DNA from: Gallionella sp.
GTDB taxonomy: Bacteria > Pseudomonadota > Gammaproteobacteria > Burkholderiales > Gallionellaceae
NCBI GenBank assembly: GCA_024654105.1
Contig: JANLID010000018.1
Span: 1 to 13,791 of the forward strand
Length of the DNA stretch: 13,791 nt
Direction of reading: 5' to 3'
In this document: positions 7,328 through 13,791 of the stretch, one piece after another
Numbering within the stretch: the first letter of the stretch is position 1
Layout of the letters: every line of letters begins with the position of its first letter
Program-made: the position numbers and the translations under genes
Notes under the pieces: generated by a model
The model's database searches: none
Told to the model about the DNA's origin: nothing
Seen by the model: the letters and a program-made list of their open reading frames with translations, nothing else

Positions 7328-7373
7328 GTAGGGGCGGATTTATCCGCCCACGGGCGAATGAATTCGCCCCTAC
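7328..7373. repeat. 46-bp double-hairpin repeat between convergent genes, supplies the uvrD stop codon
   Basis: The outer arms are GTAGGGGCG (7328-7336) and CGCCCCTAC (7365-7373), perfect over nine bases. Inside are two perfect 8-bp hairpins with 2-base loops: GGGCGGAT/ATCCGCCC (7332-7349) and GGGCGAAT/ATTCGCCC (7352-7369). The uvrD stop TAG (7370-7372) is part of the right arm. I recall similar GTAGGGGCG-type palindromes as dispersed repeats in several proteobacterial genomes. Its place between convergent genes suggests a bidirectional terminator or RNA 3'-end stabiliser, but there is no T-tract. Confidence 0.85.
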
Positions 7374-9706
7374 ACGGCGGTGAGCTTCGCGTATTCCAGC
7401 GCCAGCCATTTACTACCCGCACGCTTGAAATTGACCTGCACGCTTGCATCCGCGCCGCTGCCTTTGGCGCCCGTGATCGTGCCTTCGCCGAACTTCTGAT
7501 GGAACACGCGCTGGCCGATGCGCCATAACCCAACCCCCCTCAATCCACCATTATCAGGGGGGAAGCCAGCTCCCTCCCCTGATAAGGGGAGGGCTGGAGA
7601 GGGGTTTCGCGCTGCAAACCTCGGCGTCAGCCAATGCAACAAACCCTCCGGCAACTCGCGCAAGAAGCTCGATACCCTGCCGTAACTCATCTGACCATGC
7701 AACATGCGGCTCTGCGCGAAACTCAGGTACAGCCTGCGCCGTGCGCGGGTGATCGCCACATACATCAGGCGGCGTTCTTCATCCACCCCGCCGTCTTCGC
7801 GCTGACTGTTCTGATGCGGGAATAAACCCTCTTCCAGCCCGGTAATGAAAACGGTGTGAAATTCCAGCCCCTTGGCGGAATGTACGGTCATCAGATGCAA
7901 CGCATCGTCCTGATCGCCCGCCTGGTGCTCGCCCGCCTCCAGCGAGGCGTGGGTGAGAAACGAGGTCAGGCTGTCGTCCTCGTTCTCGTGCACGAACAGT
8001 GTCGCCGCGTTGACCAGCTCATTGAGGTTTTCCAGCCGCTCCTCGGCCTCGCGTTTCTTCGCGCCGGTTTCGTTCCGGTAATGCGCGATCAGCCCGCTGT
8101 GGTACAACACATGCTCGATGATTTCCGGGAGCGGGAGGGTGGCGCCGGAGACGCCGGGCACCCCCCGGCCTACTCCTTGCGGGTGGAGCGGCAATTCGCG
8201 CGTCGCGCTGCGCAGCGATTCGATCAGCGCGACGAAGGCCGACACCTTGCCACCCATACGGGCGGCAGCATCAAATAAGGTTGTGTTGAACTGTCTGGCA
8301 CTTTCCTGCAACTGCTCGATGCTGCGCGCGCCGATGCCGCGCGTCGGGAAGTTGATGATGCGCAGCAGCGCGTTGTCGTCATCGGTGTTCTCCATCAGGC
8401 GCAGGTAAGCCAGCGCGTGCTTGATCTCCTGCCGTTCGAAGAAGCGCAAGCCACCGTAGACGCGGTATGACAGCCCGGCGGACACCAGCGCATGCTCCAG
8501 CACGCGCGACTGCGCGTTGGAACGGTACAGCAGCGCAATCTCCTTGAGATTGATCCCCTCGGATTTCAACTGCTTGATTTCATCGACGATGAATCCGGCC
8601 TCGTCCACGTCGGTCGCGGCCTCGTACACGCGCAACTGCTCGCCGCCGTTCTCAGCCGTCCACAAGTTCTTGCCGAGGCGGTTGCGGTTGTTGCTGATCA
8701 GCACGTTGGCCGCTTCGAGGATGTTGCCGTGCGAGCGGTAATTCTGCTCCAGCTTGATGACGCTCTCGATATGAAAGTCGCGCAGCAGCTCCTGCATGTT
8801 GCCGACATTCGCGCCGCGAAACGCATAGATCGACTGGTCGTCGTCGCCCACCGCAAAGATTGAAGATTGCTTTCCACGTTCGCCTCCTCTCCCGCTTGCG
8901 GGATAACCAGCGACTTGGCCGCCGTTGTTTGGTGGCCTAGTCGAATGGCTAGTCGTTTCACCAGAGGATTGAGGTGAGGGCATGCGACACTCATCCGCAC
9001 CCGCCAGCAACTTTAGCCAACGGTATTGCAGCGGGTTGGTGTCTTGGAACTCATCCACCAGGATGTGCCTGAAGCGCTCCTGGTAATGCTCGCGCAACTG
9101 CTGGTTGCGTTGCAGCAGTTCGTGGCAGCGCAGCAGCAGCTCGGAAAAATCCACCACGCCTTCGCGCTGGCACTGCGCGTCGTACTCGGCAAAGATCTCC
9201 ACCTTGCGCCGCGTGTAGGGATCGTAGGCTTCCACCTCGCTCGCGCGCAGCCCCTGATCCTTGCTGGAGCTGATGAAGTTCTGCACCTCGCGTGGCGGGT
9301 ACTTTTCATCGTCCACGTTCATCGCCTTCATCAGCCGCTTGATCGCCGAAAGCTGGTCACCGGAATCCAATATCTGGAAGGTCTGCGGCAGATTTGCCTC
9401 GCGAAAATGTGCGCGCAACATGCGGTTGCACAGGCCATGGAACGTGCCGATCCATAGCCCGCGCGTGTTGATCGGCAGTATCGCCGACAGGCGCGTCACC
9501 ATCTCCTTTGCCGCCTTGTTGGTGAAGGTCACCGCGAGAATACCGTGTGGATTCACCTGTCCGGCGCTGATCAGATAGGCGATGCGCGTGGTCAGCACGC
9601 GCGTCTTGCCGCTGCCTGCCCCGGCGAGAATCAGCGCGGATTGGGCGGGGAGTTTGACGGCAGCACGTTGTTCGGGATTGAGGCCGGAAAGCAGGGAAGC
9701 ATTCAT
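7370..9706 (-). CDS. uvrD: ATP-dependent DNA helicase UvrD/PcrA with three in-frame repeat insertions
   Basis: A superfamily 1A 3'-5' helicase of methyl-directed mismatch and nucleotide excision repair, 778 residues from the ATG at 9706 (E. coli UvrD is 720). Numbering below counts from a TTG at 9727, seven codons further up. Motif I AGAGSGKT is 35-42, motif II VDEFQDTN 224-231, motif III GDDDQSIYAFRGA 294-306, motif IV QNYRS 328-332, motif V TVHSAKGLEF 614-623, motif VI YVAITRARRRLY 656-667; all are intact. A Tudor-like C-terminal end (WRIGQRVFHQKFGEG) is also present. The extra length comes from repeats: about 246-288 between motifs II and III, about 515-533, and about 707-733 in the C-terminal linker. 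The ATG is preferred over the TTG because it matches the family N-terminus; neither has a strong ribosome site. Divergent from galU. Confidence 0.96.
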   Translation of the reverse strand: MNASLLSGLNPEQRAAVKLPAQSALILAGAGSGKTRVLTTRIAYLISAGQVNPHGILAVTFTNKAAKEMVTRLSAILPINTRGLWIGTFHGLCNRMLRAHFREANLPQTFQILDSGDQLSAIKRLMKAMNVDDEKYPPREVQNFISSSKDQGLRASEVEAYDPYTRRKVEIFAEYDAQCQREGVVDFSELLLRCHELLQRNQQLREHYQERFRHILVDEFQDTNPLQYRWLKLLAGADECRMPSPQSSGETTSHSTRPPNNGGQVAGYPASGRGGERGKQSSIFAVGDDDQSIYAFRGANVGNMQELLRDFHIESVIKLEQNYRSHGNILEAANVLISNNRNRLGKNLWTAENGGEQLRVYEAATDVDEAGFIVDEIKQLKSEGINLKEIALLYRSNAQSRVLEHALVSAGLSYRVYGGLRFFERQEIKHALAYLRLMENTDDDNALLRIINFPTRGIGARSIEQLQESARQFNTTLFDAAARMGGKVSAFVALIESLRSATRELPLHPQGVGRGVPGVSGATLPLPEIIEHVLYHSGLIAHYRNETGAKKREAEERLENLNELVNAATLFVHENEDDSLTSFLTHASLEAGEHQAGDQDDALHLMTVHSAKGLEFHTVFITGLEEGLFPHQNSQREDGGVDEERRLMYVAITRARRRLYLSFAQSRMLHGQMSYGRVSSFLRELPEGLLHWLTPRFAARNPSPALPLSGEGAGFPPDNGGLRGVGLWRIGQRVFHQKFGEGTITGAKGSGADASVQVNFKRAGSKWLALEYAKLTAV
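7532..7607. repeat. Palindromic repeat in the C-terminal linker of uvrD
   Basis: The outer arms AACCCCCCTC (7532-7541) and GAGAGGGGTT (7597-7606) pair at nine of ten positions. The inner hairpin pairs CCCTCCCCT with AGGGGAGGG (7572-7593, 9 bp, GATA loop), extended by CCAG (7566-7569) with CTGG (7594-7597). A competing perfect 10-bp pairing joins TTATCAGGGG (7551-7560) to CCCCTGATAA (7576-7585), so two structures are possible. It is read in frame, adding a Pro/Gly-rich segment near residues 707-733 between the helicase core and the C-terminal domain. Confidence 0.8.
8131..8189. repeat. GC-rich palindromic insertion in uvrD between motifs IV and V
   Basis: GCCGGG and CCCGGC (8153-8158, 8164-8169) form a perfect 6-bp stem with a 5-base loop, flanked by GGAG (8147-8150) and CTCC (8173-8176). 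It encodes about 19 Gly/Val/Pro-rich residues (about 515-533) between ELPL and PEIIEHV, where UvrD proteins normally run on directly. The edges are approximate. Confidence 0.6.
8881..8990. repeat. Nested repeat insertion in uvrD between motifs II and III
   Basis: An outer hairpin repeat has the arm CCTCTCCCGC (8886-8895), a TT loop, then GCGGG (8898-8902). The rest of its right arm, AGAGG, appears only at 8963-8967; deleting the 60 bases 8903-8962 restores a perfect 10-bp hairpin. The 60-base insert contains a hairpin (8911-8943) and shows 52 of 63 identical bases with the intergenic copy at 4464-4526 when compared as 8903-8965, minus strand. Both layers are in frame and together add about 40 residues. 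The outer limits are approximate. Confidence 0.82.
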
Positions 9707-9744
9707 GGCGGGATTATCCCACAGCAATGTTGGACTTCTGAAAT

Positions 9745-9773
9745 TTCATTGGCAGCTTTTCTTGACGTACAAT
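9745..9773 (+). promoter_or_regulatory. Candidate sigma-70 promoter for galU
   Basis: In the 112-base divergent gap between uvrD and galU, TACAAT (9768-9773) matches the -10 consensus at five of six positions. TTCATT (9745-9750) lies 17 bases upstream but is a poor -35. It would give a leader of about 40 bases before the galU GTG. Only a weak sequence match supports it. Confidence 0.35.
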
Positions 9774-9818
9774 CGTTCCGCCGAGCCTCAATGGGGGGCA
9801 GTGTGAAGGAGGTTTGCA

Positions 9819-10685
9819 GTGAAAAAAATAACCAAGGCGGTTTTTCCCGTTGCCGGCATGGGCAGCCGTTTCCTGCCCGCCACCAAGGCCAGCCCGAAAG
9901 AGATGATGCCGGTGGTGGACAAGCCGCTGATCCAGTATGCGGTGGAAGAGGCGGTGGCTGCGGGCATTACCGACATGGTGTTCATCACCGGGCGCAACAA
10001 GCGTGCCATTGAGGACCATTTCGACACAGCCTACGAGCTGGAAGCGGAACTTGCCGCGCGCGGCAAACAGGAACTGCTGGACATGGTGCAGGAGGTGGTG
10101 CCAAGGCATGTAAATTGCATTTACATCCGCCAGCCCGAGACGCTGGGGCTGGGGCACGCCGTGCTGTGCGCGCAGCCGGTGGTGCAGGATGAACCGTTCG
10201 CGGTAATTCTGGCTGATGACCTGATCGATGGTGACCCTCCTATTGTCAAGCAGATGATGGACATATTCCGGCGGCACCAGTGTTCGATTCTGTGCGTGCA
10301 GAACGTGCCGCGCGAACATACCGGGAGCTATGGCATCGTCAGCAGCACCAACCTGGAACCGGGAGTGGAGCGGGTCAACACCATCGTCGAGAAACCGAAG
10401 CCGGAAGACGCACCTTCGACGCTGGCCGTGGTCGGGCGCTACATCCTGACGCCGCGCATCTTTCATCACCTGGCTCAGGTGCAGTCTGGTGCGGGCGGCG
10501 AAATCCAGTTGACCGATGGCGTTGCCGCGCTGATGCAGGAAGAGCAACTGCTGGCTTATCGTTTCAACGGCATTCGCTACGATTGCGGCTCCAAGCTGGG
10601 CTATTTGCAGGCGCAGGTGGCGTTCGGCTTGAGGCATCCGGAAGTGCGCGACGAGTTCGCTGCATATCTGGATAGTTTGAAATAG
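9819..10685 (+). CDS. galU: UTP--glucose-1-phosphate uridylyltransferase
   Basis: A 288-residue nucleotidyltransferase, normal length for bacterial GalU. The N-terminal nucleotide-binding motif reads PVAGMGSRFLPATKASPKEMMPVVDKP (10-36), with the conserved RFLPATK and PKEM. The metal-binding ILADDLI segment lies near 130, VEKP near 194 and GEIQLTD near 228, all standard. It makes UDP-glucose from UTP and glucose-1-phosphate for polysaccharide, LPS and capsule synthesis in the cytoplasm. The start is GTG, strongly supported by AAGGAGG at 9806-9812. hpt starts three bases after the stop, so the two are probably cotranscribed. Divergent from uvrD. Confidence 0.97.
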   Translation: MKKITKAVFPVAGMGSRFLPATKASPKEMMPVVDKPLIQYAVEEAVAAGITDMVFITGRNKRAIEDHFDTAYELEAELAARGKQELLDMVQEVVPRHVNCIYIRQPETLGLGHAVLCAQPVVQDEPFAVILADDLIDGDPPIVKQMMDIFRRHQCSILCVQNVPREHTGSYGIVSSTNLEPGVERVNTIVEKPKPEDAPSTLAVVGRYILTPRIFHHLAQVQSGAGGEIQLTDGVAALMQEEQLLAYRFNGIRYDCGSKLGYLQAQVAFGLRHPEVRDEFAAYLDSLK

Positions 10686-10688
10686 AGC

Positions 10689-11237
10689 GTGACCATTTCC
10701 ATTCAGCACGTGCGCGACATTCTGCAACAGGCCGAATTGCTGTGCCCGGCGGAGCAGGTGCAGGCATCGCTGCACAAGGTTGCGCGGCAGGTCAACGCCG
10801 CATTGGCGGACACGCATCCGCTGGTGTTGTCGGTGATGGGCGGCGCGGTGGTGTTTACCGGGCAGTTGCTGCCGCTGCTCGATTTTCCGCTGGATTTTGA
10901 TTATGTGCATGTGTCGCGTTATGGCAGCAACCGGGAGGGCGGCCAGATGCACTGGAAAGTTGAGCCACGCGAGAATGTGCGCGGCCGTGTGGTGCTGGTC
11001 GTGGACGACATTCTCGATGAGGGACACACTCTGGCAGCATTGCGCCAGCGCGTGATGGAATTGGGCGCGAGCCAGTTCTACAGTGCGGTGTTTGCCGACA
11101 AGCGGCATGGCAGGGCAAAACCGATCCATGCCGATTTTGTCGGAATGGAATTGCCGGACCGTTTTGTGTTCGGTTATGGCATGGATATCGAAGGGGCGTG
11201 GCGCAACCTGCCCGCCATTTATGCAGTGAAGGCTTAG
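10689..11237 (+). CDS. hpt: Hypoxanthine-guanine phosphoribosyltransferase
   Basis: A 182-residue type I phosphoribosyltransferase. The PRPP-binding loop is VVLVVDDILDEGHTL (101-115) with the acidic pair D106-D107. The upstream hood-side segment SVMGGAVVFTGQLL (48-61) and the downstream ADKRHGRAKPIHADFVGMELPDRFVFGYGMD fit the hypoxanthine-guanine subgroup, including the aromatic/Asp residues that contact the purine. It converts hypoxanthine or guanine plus PRPP to IMP or GMP. The start is GTG, three bases after the galU stop, with no clear Shine-Dalgarno, so translation is probably coupled to galU. A gene for an enzyme that would release hypoxanthine lies immediately downstream. 6-oxopurine specificity is inferred from family resemblance. 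Confidence 0.92.
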   Translation: MTISIQHVRDILQQAELLCPAEQVQASLHKVARQVNAALADTHPLVLSVMGGAVVFTGQLLPLLDFPLDFDYVHVSRYGSNREGGQMHWKVEPRENVRGRVVLVVDDILDEGHTLAALRQRVMELGASQFYSAVFADKRHGRAKPIHADFVGMELPDRFVFGYGMDIEGAWRNLPAIYAVKA

Positions 11238-11243
11238 GACGTG

Positions 11244-11284
11244 GGAAGTAGGAAGTGCGGGCGGTTCGCCCACTTACCACTTAC
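11244..11284 (+). repeat. Hairpin repeat between hpt and the thioinosine phosphorylase gene
   Basis: A stem of GGGCG (11259-11263) and CGCCC (11267-11271) is extended by 11244-11256 pairing with 11272-11284 at 10 of 13 positions. It starts seven bases after the hpt stop and fills half of the gap before the next gene. No T-tract follows. It may trim or stabilise mRNA ends, or attenuate readthrough, within a tandem gene set. Confidence 0.65.
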
Positions 11285-11327
11285 AACTCCCTGCCCACCA
11301 TATAAGCGGTAAGGAAAGGAAAATTTT

Positions 11328-12074
11328 ATGTTGGCAATCATTGGCGGCCGCGGCCTGACCGAACTGGCAAGCCTGCAAATAACTCATCGCCAGGTGATGC
11401 GCACGCCTTATGGCGAACCTTCCGGCGCGTTTCTGTTCGGCATACTGAATCAGCACGAGGTCATCTTTCTGGCGCGCCACGGTTATGGGCACACTATTCC
11501 GCCGCACCTGGTGAACTATCGTGCCAATCTGTGGGCGTTGCGCGAACAGGGGGTAAGCAATGTCGTTTCCGTCGCGACAGTAGGCGGTATCCGCGCCGAT
11601 CTGACCCCCGGCGTTATCGTCGTGCCGGATCAAATCATCGACTATACCCACGGGCGCGACGCCACCTTTTTCGATACGCGCGACACGCCCTATTCCAACA
11701 TCAACTTTGCGCTGCCTTACTATCCGAAATTACGCGACCGCATATTGCGCAGTGCGAGCCTTGCGCAACAGCCTTGCGTGGATGGCGGCGTATATGCGGC
11801 GACCCAAGGACCGCGCCTAGACAGCATCGCGGAAGTAAATTGCTATGAGCGTGATGGCGCGGACATGGTCGGCATGACCGGCATGCCGGAAACCGCACTG
11901 GCCATGGAACTGGAACTGAAATATGCGACCCTCGCCGTTGTGGTGAATTGCGCGGCGGGGCGCGGCGACAGCAAGCGCGGCATCAATCGGGAGCAGGTCA
12001 GCGCCACCGCCGGTGCTGCGGTGGAACGGGTGCGCAGCATTCTCGAATGTCTGGTGAAATGCGATGGCGATTAG
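11328..12074 (+). CDS. S-methyl-5'-thioinosine phosphorylase (MTAP/PNP family)
   Basis: A 248-residue member of the trimeric purine nucleoside/MTA phosphorylase family. It has RHGYGHTIPPH (50-60), NYRANLWAL (63-71), SVATVGGI (81-88), ATQGPRLDS (158-166) and GMTGMPETA (182-190). At the base-binding site it reads VVNCAAG with N207, where MTA phosphorylases carry Asp; Asn there favours 6-oxopurines, so methylthioinosine is the likely substrate, giving hypoxanthine and 5-methylthioribose-1-phosphate. AAGGAAAGGA ahead of the ATG supports the start. Odd point: the phosphate loop near the N-terminus reads GGRG (6-9), where the family usually has Ser or Thr as third residue. It follows hpt and overlaps def by 11 bases. 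MTA phosphorylase is the main alternative. Confidence 0.87.
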   Translation: MLAIIGGRGLTELASLQITHRQVMRTPYGEPSGAFLFGILNQHEVIFLARHGYGHTIPPHLVNYRANLWALREQGVSNVVSVATVGGIRADLTPGVIVVPDQIIDYTHGRDATFFDTRDTPYSNINFALPYYPKLRDRILRSASLAQQPCVDGGVYAATQGPRLDSIAEVNCYERDGADMVGMTGMPETALAMELELKYATLAVVVNCAAGRGDSKRGINREQVSATAGAAVERVRSILECLVKCDGD

Positions 12075-12597
12075 GCAGGTGCTGCGCATGGGCGATACGC
12101 GGCTGCTGCAGTGCGCCGAACCGGTCAGCGACTTCGGCAGCGACGCCTTGCGCGCCCTGCTGGTGGATATGCGCGACACCATGCACGCGCTGAATGGCGC
12201 GGGATTGGCCGCACCGCAAATTGGCGTGAATCTGCGCGTGGTGATTTTCGGCGTGGAAAAAAATACGCGTTATCCCGATGCTGAAACGATACCGGAAACC
12301 GTGCTCATCAATCCGGTGATCGCGCAACTGGACGACGAAATCGAAGAGGCATGGGAAGGCTGCCTGAGCCTGCCAGGCTTGCGCGGTCTGGTGCCGCGTT
12401 TCCGGAACGTCCATTATCGGGGCCGCGACGAATACGGCGCACTGATTGACAGGACAGTAAGCGGATTTCACGCGCGCGTGGTGCAACATGAATGCGATCA
12501 TCTGGACGGGATCCTGTATCCGATGCGCATTCGGGATATCACCAGATTTGGCTATACCGAAGAATTGTTTCCAGACCAGGTATTGCAGGACGAATAA
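12064..12597 (+). CDS. def: Peptide deformylase
   Basis: A 177-residue metalloenzyme that removes the N-formyl group from new proteins at the ribosome exit. All three motifs are complete: GAGLAAPQIG (45-54), EGCLS (98-102) and QHECDHLDG (141-149). The metal ligands are C100, H142 and H146, and E143 is the catalytic base. The start ATG lies inside the end of the thioinosine phosphorylase gene (11-base overlap), with GGTGA about eight bases upstream, which suggests translational coupling. The usual partner gene fmt is not adjacent. Whether this is the main or a second deformylase of the genome cannot be told from the window. Confidence 0.96.
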   Translation: MAIRQVLRMGDTRLLQCAEPVSDFGSDALRALLVDMRDTMHALNGAGLAAPQIGVNLRVVIFGVEKNTRYPDAETIPETVLINPVIAQLDDEIEEAWEGCLSLPGLRGLVPRFRNVHYRGRDEYGALIDRTVSGFHARVVQHECDHLDGILYPMRIRDITRFGYTEELFPDQVLQDE

Positions 12598-12642
12598 AGC
12601 CGTAACAATTTGGGTCTTGCACCAGCCTCAGGAGGGAAGATC

Positions 12643-13791
12643 ATGACCAGCAGAACAGAGCGTGATTCTTTCGGCGCTATCGAAGTCCCGGCAGAGCGGC
12701 TGTGGGGCGCGCAGACGCAGCGCTCGCTGCAATACTTCCATATCTCGACCGAGCGGATGCCGCCGGAGCTCATCCTTGCGCTGGCGGCGGTGAAGCGCGC
12801 CGCAGCGCTGGTCAACCGCGACCTGGGATTGCTGAACGAGGAGAAGGCCACCGCCATTGTGCAGGCGGCGGATGAAGTGCTGGCCGGCCAGCATGACCGG
12901 GAGTTTGTGCTGTCGGTATGGCAGACCGGCTCGGGTACGCAGAGCAACATGAACATGAACGAGGTGCTCGCCAACCGCGCCTCGGAACTGCTCGGCGGCG
13001 CGCGCGGCGAGGCGCGCAAGGTGCATCCCAACGACGAGGTCAATCTCGGCCAGTCGTCCAACGACATCTTCCCAAGCGCGATGCATGTCGCCGCAGTCGC
13101 CGGCATTGCCGGGCAACTGTTGCCGTCGCTGCGCGCGCTGCGCGCGACGCTGGAAAAAAAATCCGCCGCGTTCGGCGGCATCGTCAAGATCGGCCGCACC
13201 CATTTGCAGGACGCCACCCCGTTGACACTGGGGCAGGAGTTTTCCGGTTATGTCGCGCAACTGCACCACGCGGAAGCGGCCATTCTCGCCACGCTGGCGC
13301 CGCTGCACCAGTTGGCGGTGGGCGGCACCGCCGTCGGCACCGGGCTGAATACTCATGCCAAATTCGGCGAACATGTTGCCGCCGAACTGGCGCGCAGCAC
13401 CGGCATGCCTTTCAAGAGCGCCGCCAACAAGTTTGCCGCGCTGGCCGCGAATGACGAGCTGGTCGCGGCGCACGGCGCGCTCAAAACGCTGGCCGCCGCG
13501 CTGATGAAAATCGCCAACGATGTGCGCTGGCTGGCTTCCGGGCCGCGCTCCGGGCTGGGCGAAATCAGTATCCCGGAGAACGAACCGGGCAGCTCGATCA
13601 TGCCGGGCAAAGTGAACCCGACCCAGTGCGAGGCGCTGACCATGCTGTGCTGCCAGGTGTTCGGCAACGATGTCGCGATCAACTTCGGCGGCGCCTCCGG
13701 CAATTTCGAGCTGAACGTGTTCCGGCCGCTGATCGCGTACAATTTCCTGCAAAGCGTGCGCCTGCTGGCCGACGGCATGGCGAGTTTTGAG
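12643..13791 (+). CDS. fumC: Class II fumarate hydratase, 3' end beyond the window
   Basis: The first 383 codons are present, open to the right edge; the family is about 460 residues. It interconverts fumarate and malate in the TCA cycle without an iron-sulphur cluster. Visible motifs are GSGTQSNMNMNEV (96-108), NLGQSSNDIFPSA (134-146), GRTHLQDATP (184-193) with catalytic H187, and the superfamily signature GSSIMPGKVNP (316-326) with the loop serine S317 or S318. Class II fumarase is favoured over aspartase or argininosuccinate lyase by the QTGSGTQSNMN and HLQDATP context. GGAGGG at 12631-12636 lies six bases before the ATG. It begins 45 bases after def and may be transcribed with it. Confidence 0.95.
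   Translation, partial: MTSRTERDSFGAIEVPAERLWGAQTQRSLQYFHISTERMPPELILALAAVKRAAALVNRDLGLLNEEKATAIVQAADEVLAGQHDREFVLSVWQTGSGTQSNMNMNEVLANRASELLGGARGEARKVHPNDEVNLGQSSNDIFPSAMHVAAVAGIAGQLLPSLRALRATLEKKSAAFGGIVKIGRTHLQDATPLTLGQEFSGYVAQLHHAEAAILATLAPLHQLAVGGTAVGTGLNTHAKFGEHVAAELARSTGMPFKSAANKFAALAANDELVAAHGALKTLAAALMKIANDVRWLASGPRSGLGEISIPENEPGSSIMPGKVNPTQCEALTMLCCQVFGNDVAINFGGASGNFELNVFRPLIAYNFLQSVRLLADGMASFE

Noticed and set aside
8881..8990. Frameshift or pseudogene in uvrD
   Set aside because: All insertions are multiples of three in effect, and every helicase motif before and after is intact in one frame.
9707..9727. TTG start seven codons upstream for uvrD
   Set aside because: No ribosome site is seen, and family N-termini match the ATG at 9706; it remains possible.
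9714..11273. 519-codon open frame antisense to galU and hpt
   Set aside because: It covers two well-supported genes on the other strand, shows no motif, and is a typical high-GC shadow frame.
1..13791. CRISPR array, tRNA, rRNA, phage or transposase genes
   Set aside because: No regularly spaced direct repeats, cloverleaf-like sequence, rRNA stretch or transposase motif was seen on either strand.

Overview
The window reads as a chromosomal housekeeping stretch of a betaproteobacterium. Gene content and order (polA, DUF2782 gene, thrB, BPSS1780-family gene, uvrD, galU, purine salvage genes, def, fumC), high GC over most of the length and GC-rich palindromic repeats fit the Nitrosomonadales/Gallionellaceae type. 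The genus is inferred from gene content only; no 16S or other marker is present.

Layout. 1-237 holds no gene I can name. 238-639 (minus) is a bacteriohemerythrin in a clearly AT-richer patch, with a perfect inverted repeat upstream. 857-3694 (minus) is polA, divergent by only 21 bp from a LOG-family nucleotide phosphoribohydrolase (3716-4432, plus). A repeat-rich intergenic stretch (about 4456-4624) precedes a DNA-deoxyinosine glycosylase (4658-5155). Next comes a compact plus-strand set: DUF2782 exported protein, homoserine kinase thrB and a BPSS1780-family membrane protein (5244-7309). It converges on uvrD (7370-9706, minus) across a double-hairpin repeat. From 9819 to the right edge everything is on plus: galU, a hypoxanthine-guanine phosphoribosyltransferase, an S-methyl-5'-thioinosine phosphorylase, peptide deformylase (def) and the first 383 codons of fumC.

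Functional themes. polA, uvrD and the deoxyinosine glycosylase belong to DNA repair. The thioinosine phosphorylase would release hypoxanthine, which the phosphoribosyltransferase just upstream would turn into IMP. thrB sits in threonine synthesis, galU in UDP-glucose supply, def in protein maturation and fumC in the TCA cycle.

The most unusual content is repeats inside genes rather than a new gene system. polA carries one palindromic repeat in frame, in the linker between its two nuclease domains. uvrD carries three in-frame palindromic repeats. One uvrD repeat is nested: a 60-bp element splits the arm of an older hairpin. A diverged copy of that element (52 of 63 positions identical) lies upstream of the glycosylase gene, and the two copies differ by two compensatory base-pair changes in the same stem. 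This resembles in principle the Rickettsia palindromic elements that insert in frame into proteins.
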